Part shown: piece after piece, positions 1 to 10,889 of the stretch | Position numbering within the stretch: position 1 is the first letter of the stretch | Layout: the number at the start of each line of letters is the position of its first letter | NCBI GenBank assembly: GCA_036245525.1 | Contig: BTPG01000003.1 | Coordinates: 140,710,120 to 140,774,119, forward strand | Reading direction: 5' to 3' | DNA length: 64,000 nucleotides | Source: Semisulcospira habei | Lineage: Eukaryota > Mollusca > Gastropoda > Semisulcospiridae | Translations under genes and position numbers: made by a program | Notes under the pieces: model-generated | Told to the model about the DNA's origin: nothing | The model's database searches: none | Seen by the model: the letters and a program-made list of their open reading frames with translations, nothing else

Positions 1-360
1 GTAATTATATTTATAATATTTCATTTTATTTTATTTTTTGGGACGCCACTCATAACTGTTCCAATTTGGGATTCCAAGAAGAAGACATCAGTTTTGTGCA
101 CAGTTGGGGGAAGTATGGACAAGTTTCATTTAAAAACAGCAAAGACCGACCTAACAAAGAAAAAATACTTAGAAAGTACTTTATACGTACATCACAGTTT
201 ATTTTTTTAAAAATTCAAAATTGATATACTGACACAGCAGTACATTGGGCTCCATGTTGTTGTTTTTTGAGGGAGGAAATGCAGCTCTTATCTAAAAAAA
301 AAGTAGCCCAGTATAGTTTGTGTGTTTATTTTGATGCAGGTTTCAACTCGAAAATTGACG
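1..360. other. AT-rich intergenic DNA, nothing recognised
   Basis: No ORF, hairpin or repeat motif shared with the rest of the window was seen. The stretch is AT-rich with short T and A runs. Confidence 0.5.
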
Positions 361-567
361 GCCTTCCCTGACAATGGACGCATTACTTTGTTTCTGCAAA
401 CTGTGCTCATTAAAAAACAACAAGCATCAAGAATACAACTTGGTCTCAGCAAGAGGTATAGATCCTCAAGAGCCCCCGCAGTCGCGGGGGCTCTTGAGGA
501 TCTATGCCTCTTGCATTTGGATTGCAATCACTTTCTTCTAGGCAATACATGTTGTATATCAACTTGA
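361..567 (+). mobile_element. Family A fold-back MITE (core hairpin 449-514)
   Basis: The core is an almost perfect hairpin: 31-base arms (449-479 and 484-514) with one mismatch around a 4-base loop. The arms read GCAAGAGGTATAGATCC and its complement. The left arm carries the family A outer motif (CCTTCCCTGACAATGGACGC) and the region TTTCTGcAAaCT. The right arm ends in a degenerate copy of the CACTTTTTCTCGGCAGTGA motif. Outer TTAA duplications are not clear here. It is non-coding; any transposase would have to act in trans. Confidence 0.7.
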
Positions 568-654
568 CCCTTCCAAGCGTGGTTTTGTTGTTGTTGGTGT
601 GTGAGTACCTCTTGCGCCTTCTCGGTACTAGCCGAAATATCGAGCAGCGTGGAG

Positions 655-880
655 GGGTGTGTGGGGGTGGTGGGGGGGGGGGGCCTAGAACCCCCCTCCC
701 GCCAGCAGGATCCTCCTCTGCTGTCTAATTTTACCATTCTCAAAACAAGAACAAAGGAAAAACCCCTCACAATCTGCGGGAAGGGGGGGGGGGGAAGGGA
801 GGGGGGAGAAGGGAGGGGGAGGGAGAAGGGGGGGGGGGGAGAAGGGGTGAGGGAGAAGTGTGTGTGTGTGGGGGGGGGAG
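655..880. repeat. G-rich low-complexity tracts
   Basis: Runs of 8 to 12 G alternate with GGGAGAAGGG blocks and a short (GT)n. ORFs across this stretch are composition artefacts. Confidence 0.85.
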
Positions 881-1297
881 GTCTCATGACGGTCTGCTCG
901 CTTTGCGGTTGGGTTGTGCACGTTCGCCGTCCCCCGACAGTGAAAAGGTTAAAGTAAAGCGATCGCTATCACTGATAAAATATGACGCCTCGCCTCGCTC
1001 GCCCATTCACAGTCTCCATCATTAACAGCTTCTTTGTCTCTCTTAATCACAATATCATATTTCCCCGTCTCTCGTTTATCTTAAACGCTGTATATCTCAT
1101 GTCCCGTGAATGCTTTATTGAAATTATTTTCTGTCTTTCTTCTTCTGTAACTTTCTTGATCGTGGTGTGATGATACCTGAATCAGCATCTCCAGTAGCAG
1201 ATTCAAACATCGCATGACTTTCACTGAATCTGAGATTTCCCGTGTAGACGTTATTTATCATGAATTTAGATCCTGGTGAGCCTCTTTAGATGCGACA

Positions 1298-1366
1298 CGA
1301 GTCGTAGATTGTCATGGGCCCCTGCAGCCTTCAGGCTGCAGGGCCCCATGAAATCTACGACTCTTG
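1298..1366. repeat. Fold-back hairpin, unassigned family
   Basis: Inverted arms with AGTCGTAGATT and CATGGGGCCCTGCAGCC face each other around TTCA near 1336. Arm spacing resembles family A, but the sequence differs. Confidence 0.7.
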
Positions 1367-1435
1367 TTGCCGCAGCTGTGCACTTGAACATCGATGATCC
1401 TTATAGCGATTACATGGGCTCACAAAGATCGATGC

Positions 1436-1440
<5 letters not shown>

Positions 1441-1527
<87 letters not shown>

Positions 1528-1561
1528 TCTCTCTCTCTCCCCCCTCCTCTCTCTCTCTCTC
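1441..1561. repeat. (CT)n microsatellite
   Basis: About 120 bases of CT dinucleotides with a few CCC interruptions near the 3' side. Confidence 0.97.
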
Positions 1562-1647
1562 CGCACCTGCAGCCAACTGATGATTGTTTTTACTTTTTTT
1601 TCAATAGCAATCTGATGCGCGTGCACAAGGCGAGCGGTCTTCAACTC

Positions 1648-1717
1648 CCAGAGGCGTAGATCTTCCTCAGCACCGTGCAGTTTGAGGGGGCTCGTGAGGA
1701 TGCATGCCTCTTTGCTG
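1648..1717. mobile_element. Family A core hairpin, degenerate
   Basis: AGAGGCGTAGATCTTC on the left and GAGGATGCATGCCTC on the right repeat the family A arm sequence with several mismatches. Outer ends were not found. Confidence 0.5.
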
Positions 1718-1961
1718 GTCCGGTAATTATACGTTTGTGTTTCTCAGAGTGATTGAACGTGTGTCGCCAATACATTAATTGAGCTTACGACGGTGCACGT
1801 CTGAATCCAGTGTTTAGCCCATCCCTAGTATTAGCACATGTTAGCATACATCCATAAACATTTCCCCCATCCACCCCAATCCCCACCCCCACCCCCGAAT
1901 TTTTATGAATACTCACCACACCCATCATTTTATCAATCGAGCATCATTTAAAAAAATAATA

Positions 1962-2115
<154 letters not shown>

Positions 2116-2168
2116 GGGGGGGGGAGGGAGTAGGGAGGCTGCAGCCCCCACCTCTATGCATCCATTAA

Positions 2169-2384
2169 TTCCTTCTCTGACGAAAAACATTGAAAACCAC
2201 CCATCTGCAAAAGGTATAGATCCTCATGAGCCACAGCAAGTTGAGGGGGCTCCACAGAATCAATGCGTCTCGCTGAAACCACTTTGTCAGTATCCATACC
2301 CCTTTGACAGGCTAGGGATCTTTGACGTTAAAGGTCAATAAGGATTTCAGAAACAACAGTTTGCGTCCACTGGCAGTGAAGGGG
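2169..2384 (-). mobile_element. Family A fold-back MITE, full length
   Basis: The left flank is TTAA (2165-2168) and the right flank TTAG (2385-2388). The right terminus reads GGCAGTGAAGGGG, and the left terminus is a decayed copy of the same motif (TTCCTTCTCTGACG). The inner hairpin at about 2207-2275 is degenerate. At 216 bp, the length matches the other intact copies. TTAA flanks with CCC..GGG-type ends are typical of piggyBac-superfamily elements, so that assignment is inferred. Confidence 0.72.
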
Positions 2385-2627
2385 TTAGTATTTGTATTCT
2401 TTAGTATCCCCACCCCACCCCACCCCACCACACCCCTCAGCACATACTCACAACTCCAAACAGCCCCCACTCCACACATCCATAATGATAACATTTCTAA
2501 ACCTGCGCCGATTTTTTCCTCCGCCCGCACTAATCAATTGTTTAAACCCAGAACGATTCGTAGAGGGTGCTGGACTATGATTCTGGACCTTGCGACTGTA
2601 TGCAGCCGAAAGGTACACAATCACAGT

Positions 2628-2883
2628 GAAGCCCACATATCAGTGTACGCAGATTTGTTGTTGTTTTGGTTTTTGTTTAATCTTTGTTAATTCAACGTCA
2701 GAACACAACAGCCTTCCATGCGGCATGAATACAAAGTGGTCTCAGCAAGAGGCATAGCCGCCTCCTCACGAGTCCCCGCATTCGAGGGGGTGGGGTGGGG
2801 GTGGGGGGGGGGGGGGGCTCATGATTATCTATGTCTCTTGTAGAGCACTGGATCGTGTTCACTCTTTCTCGGCAGTGAACGGG
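2628..2883 (+). mobile_element. Family A MITE with G-tract expansion in the hairpin loop
   Basis: The left arm holds AATTCAACGTCAGAAC and ATACAAAGTGGTCTCAGC. The right arm ends CTCGGCAGTGAACGGG, followed by TTAA (2884-2887). Between the hairpin arms (2786-2818) a G-rich tract replaces the usual short loop. The left boundary is approximate. Confidence 0.65.
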
Positions 2884-2979
2884 TTAAATTGTCTTTTTGC
2901 CTTGCATGACCTACTCAATCAATCGATCACTTACTCTCATTACCCTACAATTCGAACAACGGTATACAGGTTTCATTAA

Positions 2980-3052
2980 CTCATTGGAAACGTGCCGCCT
3001 ACGGATACGCATTGATTCGCCGTCGATCCGTAGGCGGCACGTCTCGAATGAG
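2980..3052. mobile_element. 73-bp TTAA-flanked miniature fold-back element
   Basis: TTAA flanks both sides (2976-2979 and 3053-3056). The ends are CTCATT..GAATGAG. The inner arms CGTGCCGCCTACGGAT pair with their complement around a roughly 13-base loop. It is essentially a bare hairpin between two TTAA copies, sharing its termini with family B but not its core. Confidence 0.8.
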
Positions 3053-3074
3053 TTAACCTGCATAAAAAGCTTAC

Positions 3075-3140
3075 ACAAGTTGAACACGCCTTGCCCGGAA
3101 GAGAAGCGGTTCCGGGTTCGATCCCCTGGTTGTTAAAAAT
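3075..3140 (+). repeat. tRNA-like SINE head, fragment
   Basis: The B-box-like GGGTTCGATCCCC at about 3114-3126 is preceded by ACACGCCTTGCCCGGAAG, a usual tRNA-SINE context. The A box is decayed, no cloverleaf can be closed, and no acceptor end exists, so it is not a functional tRNA. Confidence 0.5.
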
Positions 3141-3456
3141 GGGTGCGGATGTTTAAATAGAAAAAGAAACAGAACAATTAGTAGGCATTTTGCATGCCGC
3201 ACATCCGAGAGCAGGACATCGTATTTCTCGGAGTGAAAGTCTTTCGGTGCCATTAAAGCATTCATCTTATCAAAGCCATGTCATTGAACACATAAACAAG
3301 CAGCTTACGTCTTGTAGTTTCGTATTTACGTCATTGATTAAAAAATAAAACACAGAAACAAACAACTTGCAGGTGGCTCAATGATGTGATCGGTATTTAT
3401 AAGAAATTCAAAAAGCAAAAATGTGCCCTGACGTGAAATATGCAGTCTAAAATTAA

Positions 3457-3570
3457 CGAACCCCTTTCAAGGGGCCCCGCATCAATAGCTGCGAAAGTGT
3501 GGTATAGCGTTGCCGTCGGCAACACTATACGACATTTTCGCAGCTATTGATGCGGGGCGCCTTGAATGAG
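3457..3570. mobile_element. 114-bp fold-back element between TTAA and TTAC
   Basis: The left flank is TTAA (3453-3456) and the right flank TTAC (3571-3574). Long arms (CCCGCATCAATAGCTGCG and complement, then GTATAG and GTTGCCG) face each other near 3523. The right end is CTTGAATGAG, like families B and the 73-bp element. Confidence 0.72.
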
Positions 3571-3904
3571 TTACATTTTGAGCGTTAAGTTGTTTGATCT
3601 ATCCCCGGTGCAGAGAAGAAATGGCGGAGGCATAATATTTCGTAATCCTGACGTAGACAAGCAAGTCTCTCTATTCAGTCCGCGCTGGGATCAGATAGTT
3701 AGTTACCTGAACGCTATACCCCGCAATACCAGACTGTTCAATAAGTCCGCAGCGACTTGATCCCATTGCGCGCGAACCTCCATCTTGTCAAAGCGCAAGT
3801 ACAAACTCCTACTTCTGTTCAGTCACGTCATTTTGCGTAGGCCTGAGTACGGACGTCATTTCTTTCAATCAAACTGTTCCGTGAACTGTGGAGGAAATAG
3901 ACAA

Positions 3905-3986
3905 TAAGTCCATTTTTGATAAAAGCAAGATTTTCATTATATTACAGTGAAAATCTCGCTGTTCACAAAAAATGGATTTACTGTTT
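3905..3986. repeat. Fold-back hairpin (CCATTTTTG..CAAAAAATGG)
   Basis: Left arm TCCATTTTTGATAAAAGC and GATTTTCA pair imperfectly with the right arm, which ends CAAAAAATGGATTTACTG. A related hairpin lies at 57594-57670, so this is a dispersed family. Confidence 0.65.
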
Positions 3987-4084
3987 TTATCTTCATAGGG
4001 GAGGAATGCCGTGTTCTTGTTTAAAGATTTTTTGGGGGACCGTAGAGCCACAGGTCTATGGAGTCAACACGGGTTCACTTTCAT

Positions 4085-4230
4085 GAGCGTGGAGAGAGGG
4101 TGTGTGGGGGGAGACGGGGGGGGGGGGATGGAGGAGTGGGGGAGGTGGGGGGGGGGTGGTGGTGGTGAGGTGGGGGGTATGGGGGGAGGAGGGTGTGTGT
4201 GTGTGTGTGTGTGGGGGGGGGGGGGCTGAA
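4085..4230. repeat. G-rich low complexity with (GT)n
   Basis: GGGGGAGG-type tracts with a short GT run at about 4193-4212. No coding signal. Confidence 0.85.
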
Positions 4231-4495
4231 CTGCGATGCAGTGAGCGGTTAACACTTTCACGAATCCCTCTTCCACCCCCAACCCCTCTTTAATCTTGTA
4301 AATCATATCTTTTGACAACGTCAAAGATCGCCAGGTGTAAATAAAAATATTTTGTTGAAAATGAGATGAAGCAGCCCACAAAGTCTCTTCTATATCAGTA
4401 TATGAGCCTACATGCATTTCCCCACTTGTTTTGCAGAAAACGTTCTTATCACTGATAACAAAAATTAGAGGGGGTCTTCTTAAATCAAACTGCCA

Positions 4496-4800
<305 letters not shown>

Positions 4801-4884
4801 GCATTGTGCAGCATTGTGTATTAGTCCAAAAGAGCCCGGTCTACCGTGCACCCCCCCCCCCTCCCCTCCGCCCAGTACTCAATA

Positions 4885-6740
4885 AGATGGTTTCAAAGTG
4901 TACCCTAGTATGTCCTGAGATGTTTAAGCCATGTTCCCCTAAAATACTTAGGAACACACCAGAGATATAGCCTCCCCCTCCTCCCCCATGGAAACTCCCA
5001 CCGGTATAGATAGACCTGGACCTAACCAAATTTAACAAAGTAACCGACGGGCCCAAAATGAAAGTCGAATTTGACATCAAACGAACAACCACATACCAAG
5101 ACCACACCATTATTTACACAGACGGGTCTCATGATCCACGCACCCACTAAACCGGACTAGGTTGCTACGTTCCCAGTAAATCGGACAGAGCCATCAATTA
5201 ACCCGACCACAAGGGCGGTTTTTAACGCTGAACTAGAAGCCATATTTTGAGCTATCAAAGTCATAAAAACAGACCTGACACAGGAAAAGAACTTCCTTAT
5301 AGCGACGGACTCTCTGTCAGCTATCCAAGCCATTCAAAACATAGATTCGGCAAGAGAGGATCTGACATATCTCATAAGACTTAGAATAGCAGAACTAAAA
5401 GGTCAAGGCCAAAAAGTCAAACTTATCTGGTACTCACAAACCAGATAGGTGAGGCTAGCGCTAGCAGAATTGTACTCAAACCAAGGGGAATCACAGCGTT
5501 GGACAGACAAACAGTTAGATCCCCTGCCCCCGCCTATGCCTTCTCCGGAAAAAGACATGGGTTATATAAGAGACCTGATCCATTCTTTTTGAGGATGGAA
5601 ATGATCGTCTTGTTCTATACATGCGTATTTCTCTGTGGGCTGGCGATTGGGTGCCTGATAGGCGGGGGCAGGAGATCTAACTGTTTGTCTGTCCAGCGCT
5701 GTGATTCCCCTTGGTTTGAGTACAATTCTGCTAGCGCTAGCCTCACCTATCTGGTTTGTGAGTATCTATAACTCGAGGCAAATTTGTATCGTTACATTGT
5801 TGTGTAATGTTCTGTGCATCTACTGTGGGAAATCAGGGTATTTACCCGACCACATATAGTAGCGCACCTTCATGTTTGTGTATGTATGTTTCTCCTGCCT
5901 ACTTCCTAAGTTCCGGAGAAAGACATGGGTTATATAAGAGACCTGATCCATTCTTTTTGAGGATGGAAATGATCGTCTTGTTCTATACCTGCGTATTTCT
6001 CTGTGGGCTGGCGATTGGGTGCCTGATAGGCGGGGGCAGGGGATCTAACTGTTTGTCTGTCCAGCGCTGTGATTCCCCTTGGTTTGAGTACAAAACTTAT
6101 CTGGGTCTCATCCCACAAAGGGATCCACGGCAATGACAGAGCAGATAAAATAGCGAAGAAAGGACTCGACCAAAAATCGACTTGCTTTAACCTACCCCTC
6201 TTAGCAGCCGAGAGGATGAATGCGCTCAAACCAGCATTCCAAAAACAGTGGGAACAAAACTTTAACCACCAAAAATGCGGCAGGCGCAAAGAGCTCACAA
6301 GAACGCTCGACGGCAAACCTACCATATACAAAGGCAAGAGAAAAGACCAGTCCAGGCTAGCAAGAATCCGGTTAGGAGGGGAACGATACCTAGTCCACCC
6401 AAACACCATAATGTGCGCGTGCGGGCACACACTCACAACCGAACACGTTCTCCTGGACTGCACAATAATTGACGAAACGAGATTGCAAATGAGGAACACC
6501 CTCCTATCCCCCATAACGCTAGAGAGTCTGATGAACCCTCCCCCTGAATCCTGGCATAGCACCCTCACGGAAACCGTGAAAATACTAAATAAACACCCTA
6601 AAGTCAAATACTTCTAGACTACCGAAATGCACTCCCTGGGATACAGTGGGGACCGAAAACCCACCAAAAGAAGTCGGAAAAAGGTTGTGTTAATAATAAT
6701 AATAATAATAATTAAAAAACTCAAACCTAAAAATTAATAT
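4885..6740 (+). pseudogene. LINE-D: decayed non-LTR retrotransposon 3' part with RNase H, split by an insertion
   Basis: Translation of the plus strand shows an RNase H domain: YTDGS at about 5114-5128, NAELEAIF near 5230, DSLSAIQA near 5308, and after the insertion SHKGIHGNDRADKIAK (from about 6108). A Cys/His segment follows (CACGH..TEHVLLDC, about 6415-6460), as in LINE ORF2 C-termini. The downstream reading frame is open to the stop at 6615. The 3' UTR ends in (AAT)n at 6692-6712, a microsatellite tail. Several in-frame stops lie in 5130-5260, so it is dead. The reverse transcriptase is absent, consistent with 5' truncation. It is interrupted at 5431-6092 by another repeat. The clade (I, Nimb or jockey group) cannot be fixed by eye. 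Confidence 0.82.
5431..6092 (-). mobile_element. 662-bp insertion of the 375-bp repeat family (inverted partial plus tandem dimer) with 12-bp TSD
   Basis: The 12-mer AAACTTATCTGG occurs at 5419-5430 and again at 6093-6104, precisely where the LINE-D RNase H frame is broken and resumes, so it is a target site duplication. Inside, 5431 to about 5540 is a plus-oriented start of the 375-bp unit. Then 5541-5764 and 5765-6092 are two minus-oriented units in tandem. Both contain the TATATAA motif and the ends TACTCACAAACC or GTACTCAAACC. Tandem, partly inverted units with a TSD of this size resemble Penelope-like insertions, but no ribozyme or reverse transcriptase was found. Confidence 0.82.
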
Positions 6741-7061
6741 CAAAACCAAAAAACAACCGAGGTCTTGGACTGGGACTCACATGCAGTAAGAACAGAATAG
6801 AGCGGTAGGGGAGGCCTTGCCCCTTCCCGAGGCACTGCACTCTGTGGCGCGGCCGGACATGGTGGATGGATGGGCTGAAAGAAGCGCGAGCAACGGTGAC
6901 AAGTAAAAACAAAGTCCCCCATCCCCCCTCCCCACCCAGTCCTCCAAGACAAAATCAGCGAGAGCTGGAAGTCCTTTCCCTTTTAATTATACATTTATAG
7001 CATATCATATATACACAAACACCATCTCACACACACACATCATCATCACAGACCCTGACAT
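6740..7061. other. Unassigned DNA between LINE-D and (CA)n
   Basis: No shared repeat motif was recognised. Minus-strand ORFs of 60-70 residues here have no visible domain. Confidence 0.4.
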
Positions 7062-7163
<102 letters not shown>

Positions 7164-7260
7164 TACAGCGCGCGCGCGGTACTTTGAGTCGAATGTATGT
7201 TCAACAGCGCAGTTAGCGTAGCTAGACCTTTTATCGTGTTACTTCACTGTCAGATGTAAG

Positions 7261-7395
7261 AGGATGTAGATGATCGTCTTGTTCTATACCTGCGTATTTC
7301 TCTGTGGGCTGGCGAATGGGTGCCTGATAGGCGGGGTCAGGGGCTCTAACTGTTTGTCTGTCCAGCGCTGAATGATTCCCCTTGGTTTGTGTACA
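7261..7395 (-). mobile_element. Fragment of the 375-bp repeat family
   Basis: It matches the minus strand of the array monomer from AGGATGtAgATGATCG through GGGTGCCTGATAGGCGG to GTTTGtGTACA, with scattered differences. It is an old solitary copy ending at the same GTACTC-type terminus as the insertion at 6092. Confidence 0.8.
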
Positions 7396-7540
7396 GTTCA
7401 CTGTCAGAGTCTGAGGCCCGCCCGCCTAAGAAGTCATTTGCATGCTACTGATCACGCTCCGAACTTGAAACGCCCTATCCTAAGAACTCTCTTCTATAAA
7501 TAGAAGAGACTTAAAAATTACCACGAATGCAGTGATTCCA

Positions 7541-7606
7541 TCAAGAGGCATAGATCCCCATGAGCCCCCGCAGATGTGGAGGCTGATGAGGATCTATACC
7601 TCTTGC
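7541..7606. mobile_element. Family A core hairpin
   Basis: TCAAGAGGCATAGATCCCCA and GAGGATCTATACCTCTTGC form the arms. Downstream, GGGTGGTATTCACCTTTTCT and CACTGAATGG continue the family A right arm. Confidence 0.75.
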
Positions 7607-8108
7607 AAATGGGTGGTATTCACCTTTTCTCATCACTGAATGGCGTAATCTTGAAAGTCATATCTTTTAAATGATACTACCCTGCATATGTAAAGGCAGG
7701 GTCTAAACCACGGTGACTGAAAATTTCGAGTGAACTCGTCTCTTTTTTTTTGTGAAGAAGGAAGGGAGCCCCTGTTATGAGACCGCACTCGTATAGGCTC
7801 CCTGATCCTGTGACAGAATCAAATCTGCTGCCCGAGAACGTCATTTCCAGGAGATATCCACCATCCGACATCCTGGATGTCGTTCGATGACGTCAGTTTC
7901 GTTCGAAAATCTAAAATGACACCCGCTAAAAGACCAAATATTGATAATGCTAATAATGGTGATTTCTATGGCACCTAGCCTGAAATACAGCTCTAGGCGC
8001 CTTATAAATTTCTAATATTCACAAAGAAAGAACAACAACAAACAAACCAAAAAAATTACGAAAACTGCACACAGTATAGAATCACACACAATACACATAC
8101 ATAAGAAG

Positions 8109-8111
<3 letters not shown>

Positions 8112-8205
<94 letters not shown>
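8112..8205. repeat. (CA)n microsatellite
   Basis: About 94 bases of CA. Confidence 0.98.
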
Positions 8206-8207
<2 letters not shown>

Positions 8208-8817
8208 CACATTCTGAGGCACCGCAGCTAAACAACAACAGAATCCTCAGCAGTAAATGTTAATCATTGGGGGTAATGAAGCTGGAAAAGATGTGAGGTT
8301 CCTTGTTTTTTGCCTGACTTCCGACAAAATCCGAATGTCATAGTATTGAGTTGAACACGTGTGCTTCTATTTTCAGTGATTGTATGGAAACCATTTTGGG
8401 TATGATGGGTAATTTATTTTGGGTACGATGGGTAAATGAGAAGGCACAAAGACAACCCTTTCTTGCCTATGTGTGCTGGTATGTGATTTTGGTACTTGTA
8501 GCACCAGTAAACTGCTTCAGCCATTTCTTTGCCCATTATCCTCATAAGAAGGAAAATGTTACACCAAGTACTGCGCAAGTACTCACATCTTTTACTTAAG
8601 AGTAAGAATGTAAGCTCACTCAACGCCCTCAAAGTGCTGATTCTGCTACTCCCATTACCACCTCCCCCACTAATGTCAAAATATTAAATGACTCCTACCC
8701 CACCTTATCAAACCACCACCCTCCCCCACCCACAACACACTCTCACTCCCTCCTCCCCCGTCCCTCTGTTGTCAACATGTCCAATGACTCCTGCCCCGCC
8801 TCCTCAACTGGGGCCAT
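8206..8817. other. Unassigned DNA, C-rich toward 3' side
   Basis: No coding or repeat signature in 8206-8640. From about 8640 the sequence becomes rich in CCCCAC-type tracts. Confidence 0.4.
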
Positions 8818-8924
8818 CTGCATGAGTGAGCTTAGTCCTACGACAGCGCCAGCACTAAGCAAGGTGCTCCGCTACAGCGGAGCACCTTGCTTAGTGGCTG
8901 GCGCAGGACTAAGCTCACTCACAC
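8818..8924. mobile_element. Family D fold-back element
   Basis: The arms contain GAGTGAGCTTAGTCC, CACTAAGCAAGGTGCTCCGC and their complements around a CTACAG centre. The right half is intact (GGCTGGCGCAGGACTAAGC); the left half has small changes. Other copies lie near 19764, 41239 and 43351. Confidence 0.8.
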
Positions 8925-9263
8925 AACCTCATCCCTTTCCATCCCTACCCATAAACCAGCAACACACTCCTGTACCTTCTACCTCACCCTCCACATATCC
9001 GCCCCCTCTCCCACCACCTCTACCTCCCCCCCCCCCTTTCCTCCCATCACACACTCCATCCTAATCAACATCCGACTTGTATTCGTCACGAAACTGACTC
9101 CTATTGGTTCCTTGGTCACTCCTACGCGTTTCGTAGGGATTGAAACGCAGGCGATCTTTGCTTGTTGCTTAGGCTGCGATTTTCTCACACTTGGTTTTAC
9201 CACTCTTTTTCGTGATAAGATACTCTCCTCCCTTTAAGCGCGCAAGGGGAGGTGGTGAGTGAC

Positions 9264-9320
9264 AGCAAGAGGCATAGATTCTCATGAGCCCATGGGCTCA
9301 TGACAATCTATGCCTCTTGA
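9264..9320. mobile_element. Family A core hairpin, short loop-proximal deletion
   Basis: GCAAGAGGCATAGATTCTCA pairs with TGACAATCTATGCCTCTTG around CCATGG. The usual CCCGC part of the arms is missing. Confidence 0.8.
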
Positions 9321-9617
9321 GGATGGATTTACTGGTGTTTGTGAAAAGATTGTACTGTCACGGAATGCGACTATTATTACTTCAGCTGAATATGGTAGGC
9401 AGATAAATGGCAATGTGGTCACACGAGGAGCTACTATTGTGTGCAATGACAGTCTAGATGAAATGCCCAACTGGATCATGAAGAAGACAAAAAGGGCGAA
9501 ACCGCATTAACGTTCAGGGGCGTGAGGCCCAAATTCACAGACCCTCATAAAACTAGCTCCTGATAAAACGGTCCTAAGTTAAGATCAGATAAATATTATG
9601 ATCAGACACGATATGAT

Positions 9618-9724
9618 CCCAATGCGTAAAAGCCATCGCCGGCTGACGTCGGCCGCCGTTGCCCCGCGCACGGTCGTGCGCGGGCCTACCCGGCCGACGT
9701 CGGCCCGATGGTATTTACGCATTG
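9618..9724. mobile_element. Family C GC-rich fold-back element
   Basis: A 107-bp palindrome: ends CCAATGCGTAAAAG and its complement, inner GGCTGACGTCGGCCGCCG and CCCGCGCACG. Centre near 9674. Flanks show no TTAA. Confidence 0.85.
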
Positions 9725-9873
9725 CGATACAAGATAAAATCAGATAAGATCAGATGTCAGTTTTGATGTTCATGCATGAAACGAACAGCATCTTTATCAT
9801 CAAAAGCAACGTCAGGGCACCGTGCATTATCGACCAATGATCATCTTCTATCTTTATTATTAATTAGTATTGG

Positions 9874-9956
9874 CCCTTTCGCTGTCGGTAGCACTTTTTA
9901 TTGCATAATTTCTGCAGGAATCGTCTCAAAATAAAGCGCTACAGACAGAAAAAGGG
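9874..9956. mobile_element. Family E fold-back MITE
   Basis: The ends are CCCTTTCGCTGTCGGTAGC and its imperfect complement (GCTACAGACAGAAAAAGGG), followed by TTAG. The left flank is TTGG, so the target duplication is decayed. It belongs with 51569-51654. Confidence 0.72.
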
Positions 9957-10500
9957 TTAGTGTAATTTACTAGATCTCTGATTTTTTTTCACGAGCAGGG
10001 CAGGCACGTCCTCAGAAGGTCTTGTTGCTGTGAGGACGTTAATCATTGTAAAACCAACCAACCTGTTCTCTGGTCTCCTGAGATTTTGACTGCTCTGGTC
10101 AACGATCGACGCTTTCCGCTACTGGTCACTTAATGGCATTGTCAGTGCCGTGGAAACCTGTTATTGATGAACCAAGCACTTTATCAATGGTGTCGCCTGC
10201 CCGTTTAAGGATGCTTTGTTCGTACGTTGAAAGACAATGTTTTCCGGGTGACAGTGACAATATGCGCATTAGGCCGGAGACCAGTCTTTTCTCACTGTTT
10301 GCTTAAAAAAACCCAAAATGAGACGAATGTGTGTAGAATACAACGGAATAATGTGTACTGGTCTATGAATTTGAACCTTTCGACCGAAGGTCGTAAGGTC
10401 CAAAATCACAGACCAATAGGCACATGACAAACACGGATGTGGTCACACAGATTAGATCACAGCATACAAACAAAAAATGTTATGCTAGGGCTGGTAGGAA
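9957..10500. other. Unassigned DNA
   Basis: No repeat or coding signature recognised, apart from a short palindrome GACCGAAGGTC near 10381. Confidence 0.4.
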
Positions 10501-10674
10501 TAGTACCAAGGGGAATTACTCAGCGCTGGACAGACACACGGGGAGGTCCCCTGCCCCTTCCTATCAGGCACCCAATCGCCAGCAGATATATGACAAGACG
10601 GTCATATACATCCTTTTAAGGGGGCCTAACCGTTTGTCTGTTCGGCGCTGAGTAATTCTCTTTTGTACGTGTAC
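10501..10674. mobile_element. Palindromic derivative of the 375-bp repeat family
   Basis: The left arm AGTACCAAGGGGAATTACTC, CAGCGCTGGACAGAC and CAGGCACCCAATCGCCAGC match the array monomer's start. The right arm GTTTGTCTGTTCGGCGCTGA closes the palindrome, ending GTACGTGTAC. It is an inverted partial copy, much diverged from the array. Confidence 0.75.
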
Positions 10675-10792
10675 TAGATCCATCCAAATCTTTGTAATAG
10701 AATAGCTTGCTTCACTCGAGTAAATAAGACCAAAAGAAATGAGTAAAGCAAAATCTGTTTTGAGCGATCACCCTGATGAGAGATCACCTGTT

Positions 10793-10846
10793 CTTAAAGA
10801 CTATCATTTATGTGGCTGTAGCCAAGTAAATGATGGTCTTTAATGA
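10793..10846. repeat. Fold-back hairpin (TTAAAGAC..GTCTTTAA)
   Basis: TTAAAGACTATCATTTATG pairs with AAATGATGGTCTTTAATGAC. The GGTCTTTAATGAC motif recurs in the tandem repeats at 11095-11490. Confidence 0.6.
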
Positions 10847-10889
10847 CATCGCATGTCGTTAAAGAGCACCATTAAGGTGGCTATAGTCA

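Noticed and set aside
5471..5724. LTR pair flanking a small retrotransposon
   Set aside because: The repeats are inverted or tandem with no primer-binding site or polypurine tract, and no gag-pol sequence. A tandem-dimer insertion fits better.
10770..10790. CTGATGAGAG as a further hammerhead
   Set aside because: No CGAAA or GAAA at stem II distance and no stem I complement.
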